From NCBI GenBank assembly GCA_001304505.1, contig LJUQ01000002.1, forward strand, positions 1-55,205: 55,205 nt of DNA, written 5' to 3'. The position numbers and the translations under genes are program-made. Positions 46,848 through 55,205 of the stretch are shown here, piece after piece. The notes under the pieces were generated by a model. That model searched no databases. It was not told the origin of the DNA and saw nothing but the letters and a program-made list of their open reading frames with translations. Each line of letters starts with the position of its first letter. The first letter of the stretch is position 1. This stretch comes from Bacteroides sp. SM23_62_1. GTDB taxonomy: Bacteria; Bacteroidota; Bacteroidia; Bacteroidales; SM23-62.

Positions 46848-48086
46848 TTATCTTTTCCTTCGAATAACAACAATCAGAATCGGGATTAAAAAGAATATAC
46901 TTGGAGGCAATGGTGCAGATGAACCTAAAATTACCACTTGTTCCCAAGTTTCTTGCCACTCACTAAGGGATTCATTTAATTCATTAGCAGTAAATAAATC
47001 ATTCAAAGGTGTAACAGTTGTAGGATCTATGGCATAAGTATAACTCTCTGGGAGTTCTGCAAGGGTATTAGCAGGGTACATCCAATTATTTTCAGGAATT
47101 ATTTCTTGGACAGTTTTCCCTGTAAACCAATCAATGAATTTTTGAGCCAGAGAAAGATTTTGTGTGCCCTTGAGAATACCTATCCCTTCAATTTGTAACC
47201 ATCCATATTTCGAACCGTTTTCATGAGATACCGTTGCTCCTATGGAGGGTGACCCACCTGGTTCACCATAGAAAAGGAAATCATATGCAGGATCGGTTCC
47301 GTAAGACACCACCATAGGGCGATTAGCTGCAGGAGTGTAAAACACATCAAAGGCATCACCCCAGCTATCTTCAATTTGGAGATCGTTTCTTATATCTTTC
47401 CACCAAAGGTCCCAGTCTTTCTCAAGTACTTTTTCATATATACCAATTGTCCACATTAAAAACCCGAGTCCTGTACTACTTAAGGTTGGATCTTCAGTAA
47501 CAAGCATTTGAGCTACTTTCGGATCGAGTAAATCCTCAAGTTTTAGATTGTCTATAGTCGGCACATTTGTTGAATTCACTAGATGTTTGTGATAAACAAT
47601 AGCGATAAGGCCGTAATCGTAGGGAGTGACGTAGTGTTCAGAATCAAGTCCATTGACTGCACTTTCCATGAGATCAGGTAAAGTTGCGGCTTCATATTGA
47701 ACTAGAATCTCTTGAGCTTTTGCTTCGTAAATGAGGACATTATCAATACCTATTATAATATCAGCCTTTGGTGAATTTTTTTCTGCTATTGCTTTAGCCA
47801 GAACAGAATTCGCATCATCAAAATATTCTAATTCGATTTCGCAATTTTCTTGGGCTTCGAAGGCATCGAAAACGCGGATATTGGCATCAGTAGCGTTTAA
47901 TCCCCAATTCATTAGAGAATCATAAGTATAAATCGTCAATGTTGGCGTTTGATTGGTTGAATTAAAATGATTACTAATTGAAGAAACTTGAACGATGACA
48001 AAGGAGGTTGAAACAATCAGAATTGCTACCATTAAGGCCCACCTGTAGTATATTCCCTGACCAGGTTTAAAATCGTCTTTTATCAT
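46848..48086 (-). CDS. thiB: Thiamine-type ABC substrate-binding protein (ThiB-like), doubly membrane-anchored
   Basis: The 412-residue protein has an N-terminal signal-anchor (~15-35), a periplasmic-type binding domain with DIIIGIDNVLIYEAK, YGLIAIVYHK, SSTGLGFLMWTIGIY and RPMVVSYGTDPAYDF, and a C-terminal hydrophobic tail PPSIFFLIPILIVVIRRKR. The core matches the TIGR01254-type thiamine-binding family in pattern. The two anchors would hold it at the outer face of the membrane, as is common in archaea. It heads the thiB-thiP-thiQ set, 96 bases after the kinase gene. Confidence 0.88.
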   Translation of the reverse strand: MIKDDFKPGQGIYYRWALMVAILIVSTSFVIVQVSSISNHFNSTNQTPTLTIYTYDSLMNWGLNATDANIRVFDAFEAQENCEIELEYFDDANSVLAKAIAEKNSPKADIIIGIDNVLIYEAKAQEILVQYEAATLPDLMESAVNGLDSEHYVTPYDYGLIAIVYHKHLVNSTNVPTIDNLKLEDLLDPKVAQMLVTEDPTLSSTGLGFLMWTIGIYEKVLEKDWDLWWKDIRNDLQIEDSWGDAFDVFYTPAANRPMVVSYGTDPAYDFLFYGEPGGSPSIGATVSHENGSKYGWLQIEGIGILKGTQNLSLAQKFIDWFTGKTVQEIIPENNWMYPANTLAELPESYTYAIDPTTVTPLNDLFTANELNESLSEWQETWEQVVILGSSAPLPPSIFFLIPILIVVIRRKR

Positions 48087-48182
48087 GTCTATACAACCCT
48101 AATCAATATATGTTGAAACCAAGAGACCTGTATTTTAATAACTTAATAAGTATAGCTTAATAATATAGGGCAACTATAATGC

Positions 48183-49127
48183 CTATATAAGCTGTAATGC
48201 TTGAAAACTCTCTTGAGCTAAAGAAATGTATTTAGAAAAAGAAATTTCTTGCTCTGAAAGAAAATTGGGAGCTGATTTAAACCTTGCTGCTTGGATTATA
48301 TACCATAATCCCGACATTAAATTCATTAAATCACAGGTTAATTCTAAAACCTTTGGTATGATTTGAAAGTTTATTTTTTTTTCAAATTCTTCTATGAAAA
48401 ATTTCTGTAATTCAGGTGAAATCTGGTTTTGAGTTATAAAATAAGCTAAATCAATACATGGATCAGCTAAGGTTGAATATTCCCAGTCAATGAAGACTAT
48501 GTTAGATTTTGGGGTGAGTATGATGTTAGAAAACACTAAATCTCCATGTATTCGGACAATAGGCTTGATTGAATTTATTTTCTGGAGTTGGTTAATGTGG
48601 TCCTCAAAAAACCGATCCATCCTTTCATAAGCAGGGGTATGTGGAAACTTCATCTCCAGCAAGGGTGAGGTTGGGTAATGACGGTTTAATCCTTTGTATT
48701 CAAGAAGATATCGTTTTATAACATCATAGTAATGGAAATCCCCATCTGTGGCTTCAGTTGTACTATGAATCGATAGAATGGCATTGACCAATGATTCAAT
48801 ATTAGATTGGAGATGATCATGAGTGAGGGTTTGTCCTTGAACCCATTCCCGAGTAATGTAAAATCTACTACCATCATCATAATATTTCAATAGTTCTGGG
48901 GTATGATGGTCACTTTTGAATAACAAAAGACTGTCTTTTTCCCGTAGAAAACGTAATTGGACTGGATCATTTGCTTCATCTCTAATATGGTATTCTTTCA
49001 CAAGCCATGATTCATTGATGAGGATATTCTTGTTGTTCAACCCACCTTTAATTAAACGGGTGGAAGTTATTTCTTTTGGCAAAAGAATGGGAGGAACATG
49101 TTCTAATAGATTTAAGGGGTGATTCAT
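48183..49127 (-). CDS. APH/choline-kinase-fold phosphotransferase, probable thiamine kinase
   Basis: The 314-residue protein has the catalytic loop RIHGDLVFSNIIL and metal motif IVFIDWEYSTLADPCIDLAY, as in choline, ethanolamine and thiamine (ThiK/YcfN) kinases. It is the first gene of the strand that continues with thiB, thiP and thiQ and diverges from thiR. I infer that it phosphorylates imported thiamine. The sequence alone does not separate it from choline or homoserine-type kinases. ATG 49127 is the start. Confidence 0.78.
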   Translation of the reverse strand: MNHPLNLLEHVPPILLPKEITSTRLIKGGLNNKNILINESWLVKEYHIRDEANDPVQLRFLREKDSLLLFKSDHHTPELLKYYDDGSRFYITREWVQGQTLTHDHLQSNIESLVNAILSIHSTTEATDGDFHYYDVIKRYLLEYKGLNRHYPTSPLLEMKFPHTPAYERMDRFFEDHINQLQKINSIKPIVRIHGDLVFSNIILTPKSNIVFIDWEYSTLADPCIDLAYFITQNQISPELQKFFIEEFEKKINFQIIPKVLELTCDLMNLMSGLWYIIQAARFKSAPNFLSEQEISFSKYISLAQESFQALQLI

Positions 49128-49140
49128 TTGAGAATATATC

Positions 49141-49152
49141 CTTATTAATAAG
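49141..49152. promoter_or_regulatory. AT-rich perfect palindrome, candidate ThiR operator
   Basis: CTTATTAATAAG is a 12-base perfect palindrome 14 bases before the kinase start, in the thiR/kinase divergent region. Related CTTAATAA elements occur twice at 48142-48164, upstream of thiB, and CTAATTAATTAG lies at 46826-46837, upstream of thiP. AT-rich palindromes can arise by chance, so this is a weak proposal. Confidence 0.2.
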
Positions 49153-49327
49153 CTTTTAATCCTATATAGACGTGTTGTGGTAAGATCATCAACTTCAAGC
49201 TTTCTCCCTTTGGCTGTTTAAAGGACTATGACAAATTTAAATGAGGGTCTTTTTCTTAAGATATTTGATAATTAATCCCTAATCATTGTAAAAGGTAAGT
49301 TTTCGAACCAACAGAGTAAGATTTCGT

Positions 49328-50239
49328 ATGCAGTTTATATGTGAAATTGTTCCATCAAGTTTTTTGACTCCCTTAAGAAGAGCAATAGCTCAAGAATTAG
49401 CAAATCTCGGTTACGTTCAAATCGAGATTGCTAAGATCCTTGGTGTTTCTCAACCAGTCGTTTCATCATATTTGAAAGATCCCAAAGGCTCTTCATCTTC
49501 AATTACATCAAGAGGGGCTTTTGAAGAGCTAGTTTCAGGTCTTGTGATGAGAATAAAGAGTGAGTCGACGTCACCAATCAATCTTATGGAAGTAATTTGC
49601 CAGGAATGCCAACAATTTAGAACAGCTGGACCATTATGTGATGTTCACAGAAAAAAAACATCCATTGATTTCCCCCCTGATTGCAATATCTGTTTTCCTT
49701 CCCCTGAACTCACTGAAGTCTTTAACCAACGGCTTCAAACAACACGAGAGTTGTTCGAAGCAGCGCAAAAATTAATTCAAACAGGAGAGAAATTTGGTGT
49801 TATTATCCCTGAAATAGGATGTCAATTTGTCAGCCTGGCTGAAAACGGACAAAAAGCTTCAGATGTTGCTGGCTTTCCAGGAAGAATTATTAAAGTTAAA
49901 GGGAAAGGAAAAATCGTAGCTTTACCCGAATTCCAACAAGGTCCGACCCTTGCTCAAATTCTGATTTATTTCAAAACACACGGGTCACCCTATAGATCGA
50001 TTATTTCATTACGAAACACAAAAGAAATTCAGAAAAGCATTATCTCAGAGAAAGTAGTTATTCAAACAGAGGAAGCTGATAGAAATTGGAAAAAAACGCT
50101 TGAATCGATGCCTCCTGGAAAATTCAAAGATTTTGATGTAATTGCAGATGCAGGTGGACATGGATTCGAGGCTATCCTTTATCTCTTTGGAAGAACTCCT
50201 TCAGAAATCACAGACTACCTCATTTCTAAGATTCAATGA
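49328..50239 (+). CDS. thiR: ThiR-type regulator: HTH plus ThiN domain
   Basis: The 303-residue protein has an N-terminal helix-turn-helix (residues ~15-50: ELANLGYVQIEIAKILGVSQ), a middle segment with CQECQQF, CDVH and CNIC that may bind metal, and a C-terminal ThiN domain (~130-303; PEIGCQFVSLAENGQ, VAGFPGRIIKVKGKGK, DADAGGHGFE-like IADAGGHGFEAILY). HTH-ThiN fusions are known archaeal regulators of thiamine genes (ThiR), sensing thiamine phosphate. It diverges from the kinase-thiBPQ cluster, its likely target. Confidence 0.88.
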   Translation: MQFICEIVPSSFLTPLRRAIAQELANLGYVQIEIAKILGVSQPVVSSYLKDPKGSSSSITSRGAFEELVSGLVMRIKSESTSPINLMEVICQECQQFRTAGPLCDVHRKKTSIDFPPDCNICFPSPELTEVFNQRLQTTRELFEAAQKLIQTGEKFGVIIPEIGCQFVSLAENGQKASDVAGFPGRIIKVKGKGKIVALPEFQQGPTLAQILIYFKTHGSPYRSIISLRNTKEIQKSIISEKVVIQTEEADRNWKKTLESMPPGKFKDFDVIADAGGHGFEAILYLFGRTPSEITDYLISKIQ

Positions 50240-50585
50240 ATTTATTTTTTGAATGGTGTCCTGAAAACCAATAGAAAAAGTGAGGAAGAAAATTGTTGTT
50301 TCTATTATTGAAAACAAGCTCCAATATCATTTTTACGACTGGTTTATTGGGAAAAAATGCCTCGTTCCATTAGGAAGAGGTTAAAAAGGAAAAAATTGAA
50401 AAATTCCCTGTTAGTGTGAAATAGAAATCTCATGAGTTGAAATGCCTATTATTACCATAATATGGAATATTTCAACTAATGACTAATCTCTCACAGCTAT
50501 AAATAGGATGGATGTACATTTCCGTTTCAGGCAGTTTATTTTTGTAAGCCATTGAAATAACCAGACTGGTTTGAGGATAGCGTAG
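50240..50585. other. Intergenic region upstream of the surface protein
   Basis: The ~346 AT-rich bases contain the probable promoter of the surface protein (see 50498-50505). No other gene or RNA structure is evident. Confidence 0.35.
50498..50505 (+). promoter_or_regulatory. Archaeal TATA box for the surface protein
   Basis: TATAAATA at 50498-50505 lies 81 bases before the ATG of the surface protein gene. Initiation about 25 bases downstream would give a leader of roughly 55 bases that ends in GAGG at 50573-50576, nine bases before the start. Confidence 0.4.
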
Positions 50586-53500
50586 ATGCGATTAAAATAC
50601 CATAATTACTTCATAAAAGGATTTTTATTGCTGTTACTGTGTGTAATAATAACCTCTGTTTCAGCAATTCGACCTGACAATACCATTTATCCGTTATACA
50701 ACTATTTTGCCTTTGGAAAGGACGGAGTCATAAAAAATGGTCTTCATAACCAGACCTTTGTTTCAGAAGAGGGACTGAAGATCTATGAGGTTATAAGTAA
50801 TCAAGATGCTTACAAATTTCGTTTTATCTTTCAAACTCCTAAGGATCCATTTAATGTACTTTCTTTACGTGTGAGGGCACTTTTCACATGGAATACATCA
50901 GGCTTCATTCGTTGGGGAGGACAACATAATGTTACTATCAGCGTTTTTCCTTTCGAGTTGGCGACAATTGAGGGAAAAAATAACTCTGTTCAAGTTATAA
51001 ATGGACGAAATTTATATCAGGGAGCGACTATTCAATTTAAGTTTAATACAAGTGCATTTGAAGAAGTTGAATACTTTGAATTAGCTTTTTCGTCATGGAA
51101 TGGTAGTGAAAGCCTGCGAGGGGTACAATTCGAGCAAATCCACTTCTATAAAGAATATGGTAATTATCTTCCAGAGACTCTAATATTGTTGGGTAGTTCT
51201 TTATGTATAATCAGCCTTACTATGCTATTTCCTCGGAAATTTGGAGTTCTATTAACGGTATTAATCGCGGCTGTTCTTGTACTAGTACCTCTAGTTATGA
51301 TTATGCGGACCCAGAATTATCTAAATGCTCTTCCTCAAAATGAAGAGGGAGTAGAACGGTTTACTTTCTTTGGCCGAGTCTATGAACGTCGGGATTTAGG
51401 TAATGGATTGTTTTCCCTCCAAATGGTAAAGGATCTTTCAACAGCTTTTGAATTACAGGCTTTATCAGGAACGGGAGGACAGGTAGTTTATCCACAACTC
51501 GAAAGCGAAAAGACAACTGAAGAGATTGAAACACAGGACGAGATTGAAAGTGAAGAAACAGATAATTCAAAAATACAAACGGATGAACCAACATCTATAT
51601 CCAATACCCCAGCATCATCCTTTAACCGTTTTCTCCCTCTATTTGATGCTGGAACTGTGCAAATCGATGTGAGTAACATCTCAATTACTGATTCAGATTC
51701 TGGAGTTGTCTATTCCAAAATGAAGTATTATTCCTTTGAGGTAATAGCCAGTGACGAAGATGGATATGGGGACTTAGAATTTGTACAGCTAAACTTTACA
51801 GTCAATTCCTTCGAATATTCAGTTGGATACGACAATGGAACAAATACCTTCATTGAAATCAACGATGATGGTTCCGACCATATTACCTTAGACACAGGAG
51901 GAGGGTCAACAACCAGTCGTAACGGGAATTATTTAACGGTAACATTTAAAATTCAAACAGATTGGGACTTTCCTAATGGAAATAATGTTAATCTCGAAGC
52001 ATGGGCAAATGATACGGACTCAAATACCGATTCGGCACTTTCTTCCGCTAGTTACGACTTTAATCATGATATTGAAGTAGCTTCTTTTAGTGTTGATTAT
52101 ATTAACATCAATCCAGACTATGCATCTAATCTCATATTTACAGGTAATGTTTATTATCAAGGCACCGCTCTTGCTGTTCCCGCTGTTGAGATTGATGTTG
52201 TGACAATATTTCGTGAAGATACTCCTTCAGATATCAATGTTGCCATTGCAAATGATACAGATGCATCAATTAGTATTTCTGTAGATTCTGAAACAATTAT
52301 GGGTAATTACACTTACTACCCATTTGTTGAATTAGCTGGCGATGGATCTGATTTGAATGGATCAGCAACCACAACACAGGAAGTCCATGTTGATTGTGTA
52401 AAAATAACCAATATTGTAGCTTCTAATTATGAATATGATGATGGATCTCGGTATTGGGATAATGATAATGCTTCTCAAGATGAGATAACCATTACAATTA
52501 CCGCTGTATGGAATTATACGGGGAATCCTTATCAAGGAGAAGTAAATATAGGTTACAGTGGTAATGAGAACATATATGGGGCCTCTTCAGGATTAATAAA
52601 GGATATTGAAGAAGATCCTTCCTCAGGAACCTCAATAACCAGAGATGGTATAACTGTTGGATCAGCTATAGTAGGAACGGGCAATGACTACGGGTCACAG
52701 GTCTATCTTGCTAGTGGACTCACTTTTCCAAATGTTGGTTGGGATAATGCTTTTCCCACACTAAGTGATGCCATGTCGGTTTATGGTGAATCAGGGGATA
52801 CGGATGAAGTGCATGGTGTAGAAGGTAGTAATACATTGTATTTCTCTAACTCCTTTGATTCAGCTGCAACAATCACATTCACTGCAACAGGGACAGACAG
52901 TGGTTCAGGTGTGCGGGGGATTGATTTTGGCACTTTTGGAGCTGACAATCCTGGTGAGGATACCAGCGCTCCCTATCAGGGCCAATATACTCTGAATACT
53001 GATGATAATTCTGGATCCATTACCGTTACAATTTATGATAATGCAGGCAATTCTGCCTCCGATACGATCACTTGTACAGAGGATGCCAGTATTCCAACTA
53101 TTTCCGTCACAGGTGAATCAGAAAGTAGCCAATATCTTTATTCAGGATATGGAACTGGAATTCAAGGAGTTTATGGCTCAGGGATGGGTTCAACTCAAAC
53201 TTACACGATTAGTGGTACTGCTTCGGATGTTGGTTCAGATTTACTCTCCATAACTGATAATACTGCTTTTGGGGATAATCCTGGAAATACTGGTACAGTC
53301 ACGAATTGGGAGTTTGCTTACAAAATAGATGCAGCAGATAATGGCGATGTCACGGTGACTTATACTGCTATTGATAATGTCGGAAATACCAATACTACTT
53401 CATACACATTTTATGAGGACAATACTGCTCCTACTTTAAGTGATGCGATGTCGGTTTATGGTGAATCAGGGGATATGGATGAGGTATATGGTGTAGATGG

Positions 53501-55205
53501 TAGTAATACCTTCTATTTCTCCAATTCTTTTGATTCTGCCGCAACCATCACATTTACAGCGACAGGCTCTGATACGGGGCCTGCAGACGTTCGGGGGGTA
53601 GATTTTGGTATTTTCGGAGCAGATAATCCTGCAGAAGATACCAGCGCACCTTATCAAGGACAATATACTTTGGATGATGCTGACACTTCAGGTAGCATCA
53701 CAGTCACCATTTATGATAATGTGGGCAATTCTGATTCAGATACGATTACGTGTACTGAAGATGCCACTAATCCGACTCTCTCTGATGCAATGTCGGCTTA
53801 TATGGAGGATGCAGGAGATACTACCGATGTTTATGGCGATATTGCTATAAACACCTTCTATTTCTCGAACTCCATTCCTTCTTCAGCAGCAGTTACGTTT
53901 ACTGCTACAGGGTCAGATGCAGGTGGTTCAGGACTACGTGGGGTCGATTTTGGTGCTTTTGGAGAGGATCCTGCAGAAGATTCGAGTACTCCTTATACAG
54001 GACAGTATATCCTAGAAAACGCTGACGTATCAGGTACAATCACGGTCACAATTTATGATAATGTAGGCAATTCAGCCTCTGATACGATCACCTGTACGGA
54101 AGATGGGGTAAATCCGAGTATTACTATCACAGGTGAGTCAGAAAGCAGTGTGTATCTGTATGCGGAATATGGGACGGGAGTTCAAGGAGCTTATGGCTCT
54201 TTAATGTCTTCAGGTCAATCTTATGTAATCAGTGGAACCACTTCCGATGCGGCTGCTGATTTGTTGTCTGTCGAAGATGATACAACTACGTTTGGTGGAA
54301 ATCCAGGCCGAGGGGGGACTCTGGCCAACTGGCAATTTGACTATCAAATCACTTCCGCTGACAATGGCGATGTCACTATAACCTATACAGCAACCGATAA
54401 TGTCGGAAATACCAATACTGCTTCATACACATTTTATGAGGACAATACCGCTCCTACTTTAAGTGATGCCATGTCAGCTTATGGTGAATCAGGTGACACT
54501 GATGAGGTGTATGGTATAGAAGGTAGTAATACCTTCTATTTCTCTAACTCCTTTGATTCTGCCGCTACCATCACATTTACAGCTACAGGTTCTGATACGG
54601 GGCCTGCCGACGTTCGGGGTATTGATTTTGGTATTTTTGGAGCAGACAATCCTGCAGAGGATACCAGTGCTCCTTATCAAGGCCAATATACTCTAAATAG
54701 TGATGATGGATCTGGATCAGTTACAGTTACAATTTATGATAATGTAGGTAATTCTGCCTCCGATAGTATTACTTGTACGGAGGATGCTGCTAATCCGACT
54801 CTCTCTGATGCAATGTCTGCCTACACGGAGGATGCAGGAGATACTGCCGATGTGTATGGTGATATTACCATCAATACCTTCTATTTCTCAAACTCCATTC
54901 CCTCTTCAACAACAGTTACGTTTACCGCCACAGGATCTGATGCGTCTTCTGGTGTTCGTGGGGTCGATTTTAGCGCTTTTGGGGAGGATCCTGCAGAAGA
55001 TCCGAGTGCACCTTATACAGGCCAATATATCCTTGATAATTCTGATGTTTCAGGCACAATCACAGTCACAATTTATGATAATGTAGGAAATTCGGCCTCT
55101 GATACAATTACCTGCACTGAGGATGCCATTAATCCGACTCTCTCTGATGCGATGTCTGCCTATACGGAGGATGCAGGAGATACCACTGATGTCTATGGAG
55201 ATATT
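50586..55205 (+). CDS. Giant repetitive surface protein (3' end outside the window)
   Basis: An uninterrupted frame of 1540 codons runs from ATG 50586, with GAGG nine bases upstream, to the right edge without a stop. The N-terminus is a signal peptide (FLLLLLCVIITSVSA). Residues ~27-196 are beta-rich, then two hydrophobic segments (~199-216 and 219-240) form a hairpin in the middle of the protein, followed by an acidic Thr/Glu linker (~300-330). From ~335 on there are Ig-like or cadherin-like modules. From residue 724 tandem ~113-residue modules of two types run to the edge. A-type modules end in VTIYDN(V/A)GNS and ITCTEDA with one Cys each; B-type modules contain VTYTA and DNVGNTNT. It is probably an adhesin or S-layer-like protein. 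Confidence 0.9.
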   Translation, partial: MRLKYHNYFIKGFLLLLLCVIITSVSAIRPDNTIYPLYNYFAFGKDGVIKNGLHNQTFVSEEGLKIYEVISNQDAYKFRFIFQTPKDPFNVLSLRVRALFTWNTSGFIRWGGQHNVTISVFPFELATIEGKNNSVQVINGRNLYQGATIQFKFNTSAFEEVEYFELAFSSWNGSESLRGVQFEQIHFYKEYGNYLPETLILLGSSLCIISLTMLFPRKFGVLLTVLIAAVLVLVPLVMIMRTQNYLNALPQNEEGVERFTFFGRVYERRDLGNGLFSLQMVKDLSTAFELQALSGTGGQVVYPQLESEKTTEEIETQDEIESEETDNSKIQTDEPTSISNTPASSFNRFLPLFDAGTVQIDVSNISITDSDSGVVYSKMKYYSFEVIASDEDGYGDLEFVQLNFTVNSFEYSVGYDNGTNTFIEINDDGSDHITLDTGGGSTTSRNGNYLTVTFKIQTDWDFPNGNNVNLEAWANDTDSNTDSALSSASYDFNHDIEVASFSVDYININPDYASNLIFTGNVYYQGTALAVPAVEIDVVTIFREDTPSDINVAIANDTDASISISVDSETIMGNYTYYPFVELAGDGSDLNGSATTTQEVHVDCVKITNIVASNYEYDDGSRYWDNDNASQDEITITITAVWNYTGNPYQGEVNIGYSGNENIYGASSGLIKDIEEDPSSGTSITRDGITVGSAIVGTGNDYGSQVYLASGLTFPNVGWDNAFPTLSDAMSVYGESGDTDEVHGVEGSNTLYFSNSFDSAATITFTATGTDSGSGVRGIDFGTFGADNPGEDTSAPYQGQYTLNTDDNSGSITVTIYDNAGNSASDTITCTEDASIPTISVTGESESSQYLYSGYGTGIQGVYGSGMGSTQTYTISGTASDVGSDLLSITDNTAFGDNPGNTGTVTNWEFAYKIDAADNGDVTVTYTAIDNVGNTNTTSYTFYEDNTAPTLSDAMSVYGESGDMDEVYGVDGSNTFYFSNSFDSAATITFTATGSDTGPADVRGVDFGIFGADNPAEDTSAPYQGQYTLDDADTSGSITVTIYDNVGNSDSDTITCTEDATNPTLSDAMSAYMEDAGDTTDVYGDIAINTFYFSNSIPSSAAVTFTATGSDAGGSGLRGVDFGAFGEDPAEDSSTPYTGQYILENADVSGTITVTIYDNVGNSASDTITCTEDGVNPSITITGESESSVYLYAEYGTGVQGAYGSLMSSGQSYVISGTTSDAAADLLSVEDDTTTFGGNPGRGGTLANWQFDYQITSADNGDVTITYTATDNVGNTNTASYTFYEDNTAPTLSDAMSAYGESGDTDEVYGIEGSNTFYFSNSFDSAATITFTATGSDTGPADVRGIDFGIFGADNPAEDTSAPYQGQYTLNSDDGSGSVTVTIYDNVGNSASDSITCTEDAANPTLSDAMSAYTEDAGDTADVYGDITINTFYFSNSIPSSTTVTFTATGSDASSGVRGVDFSAFGEDPAEDPSAPYTGQYILDNSDVSGTITVTIYDNVGNSASDTITCTEDAINPTLSDAMSAYTEDAGDTTDVYGDI
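53094..54113 (+). repeat. 1020-bp super-repeat, copy 1 (B1-A2-A3)
   Basis: This in-frame block of exactly 340 codons holds a B module (53094-53429), an A module with GESGD (53430-53771) and an A module with EDAGD (53772-54113). A further A module, A1, precedes it at 52755-53093. The next 1020 bases repeat the same order with high nucleotide similarity. Confidence 0.85.
54114..55133 (+). repeat. 1020-bp super-repeat, copy 2 (B2-A4-A5)
   Basis: The copy has B2 at 54114-54452, A4 at 54453-54794 and A5 at 54795-55133; module lengths shift by three bases from copy 1, yet the total is again exactly 1020 bases. A sixth A module begins at 55134 and is an EDAGD type, so the array order changes or continues beyond the window. 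Confidence 0.85.

Noticed and set aside
48087-48182. TPP riboswitch upstream of thiB
   Set aside because: No CUGAGA or other conserved THI-box element is visible on the coding strand; control by ThiR is more likely.
53002-55086. Short frames on both strands across the repeat region (for example 53002-53253 and 54489-54686)
   Set aside because: They are shadows of the repetitive surface protein gene, recurring once per module.
52755-55205. CRISPR-like or noncoding tandem repeat
   Set aside because: Units are ~340 bases, multiples of three, and continuously coding; no short direct repeats with unique spacers.

Overview
The window looks like a chromosomal segment of an archaeon, most probably an Asgard archaeon, and Heimdallarchaeia-like is my best guess. 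The base composition is AT-rich and starts are ATG/GTG/TTG, many with GGAG/GAGG-type ribosome binding sites. Information-processing genes are archaeal (ATP-dependent DNA ligase, ABCE1/RLI, XPD-like FeS helicase, ThiR-type HTH-ThiN regulator). Three Rag/Gtr-like small GTPases with HKxD G4 motifs, and a fourth degenerate one, carry roadblock-like C-terminal domains, which is a strong Asgard sign. There is also a B-box-like zinc finger protein. I see no tRNA, rRNA, CRISPR array, IS element or phage module.

Layout. 0-5.7 kb (+): end of an unknown gene, B12-binding/radical SAM protein, small membrane protein, DNA ligase, B-box-like membrane protein and a tandem two-domain methylase. 5.7-13.7 kb (-): secreted zinc peptidase, a MacB/LolD-like ABC exporter with two ATPases (one with an AbrB-like tail) and one large FtsX permease, and two paralogous YdjM-like membrane proteins. 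14.0-15.8 kb (+): ABCE1/RLI, whose true start appears to be an AUU codon. 15.8-21.7 kb (-): M50 protease, an unknown gene, then a tight four-gene Rag-like GTPase operon. 21.9-25.0 kb: Cys-rich small protein, MFS transporter, third Rag-like GTPase. 25.0-29.1 kb (-): an FrhB-like FeS flavoprotein, a CBS-pair protein and two paralogous proteins with a longin-like N-terminus; the FrhB-like protein and both paralogues share an unrecognised C-terminal domain. 29.5-35.3 kb (+): a TrxR-like/NfnA fusion, NfnB-like subunit, unknown protein, MEMO-family protein and PfkB-like kinase. 35.3-43.0 kb (-): split COG2187/COG0645-type kinases, adenine deaminase, unknown proteins, XPD/DinG-type helicase, TPR protein. 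43.5-50.2 kb: stand-alone Lrp RAM domain and a thiamine locus (thiQ, thiP, thiB, an APH-fold kinase probably acting on thiamine, and thiR). 50.6 kb to the end: a giant surface protein, open to the edge of the window, with exact 1020-bp super-repeats.

How the genes may work together. The most interesting material is 17.9-32.7 kb. Rag-type GTPases, a pseudo-GTPase partner and longin-like proteins sit beside F420/NAD(P)-type redox enzymes and a CBS sensor. In eukaryotes Rag GTPases and longin/roadblock proteins form nutrient-sensing complexes. I infer, without proof, that this region encodes an archaeal metabolic or redox sensing system based on the same parts. The thiamine block is a more conventional self-contained regulon: uptake, phosphorylation and a dedicated regulator.
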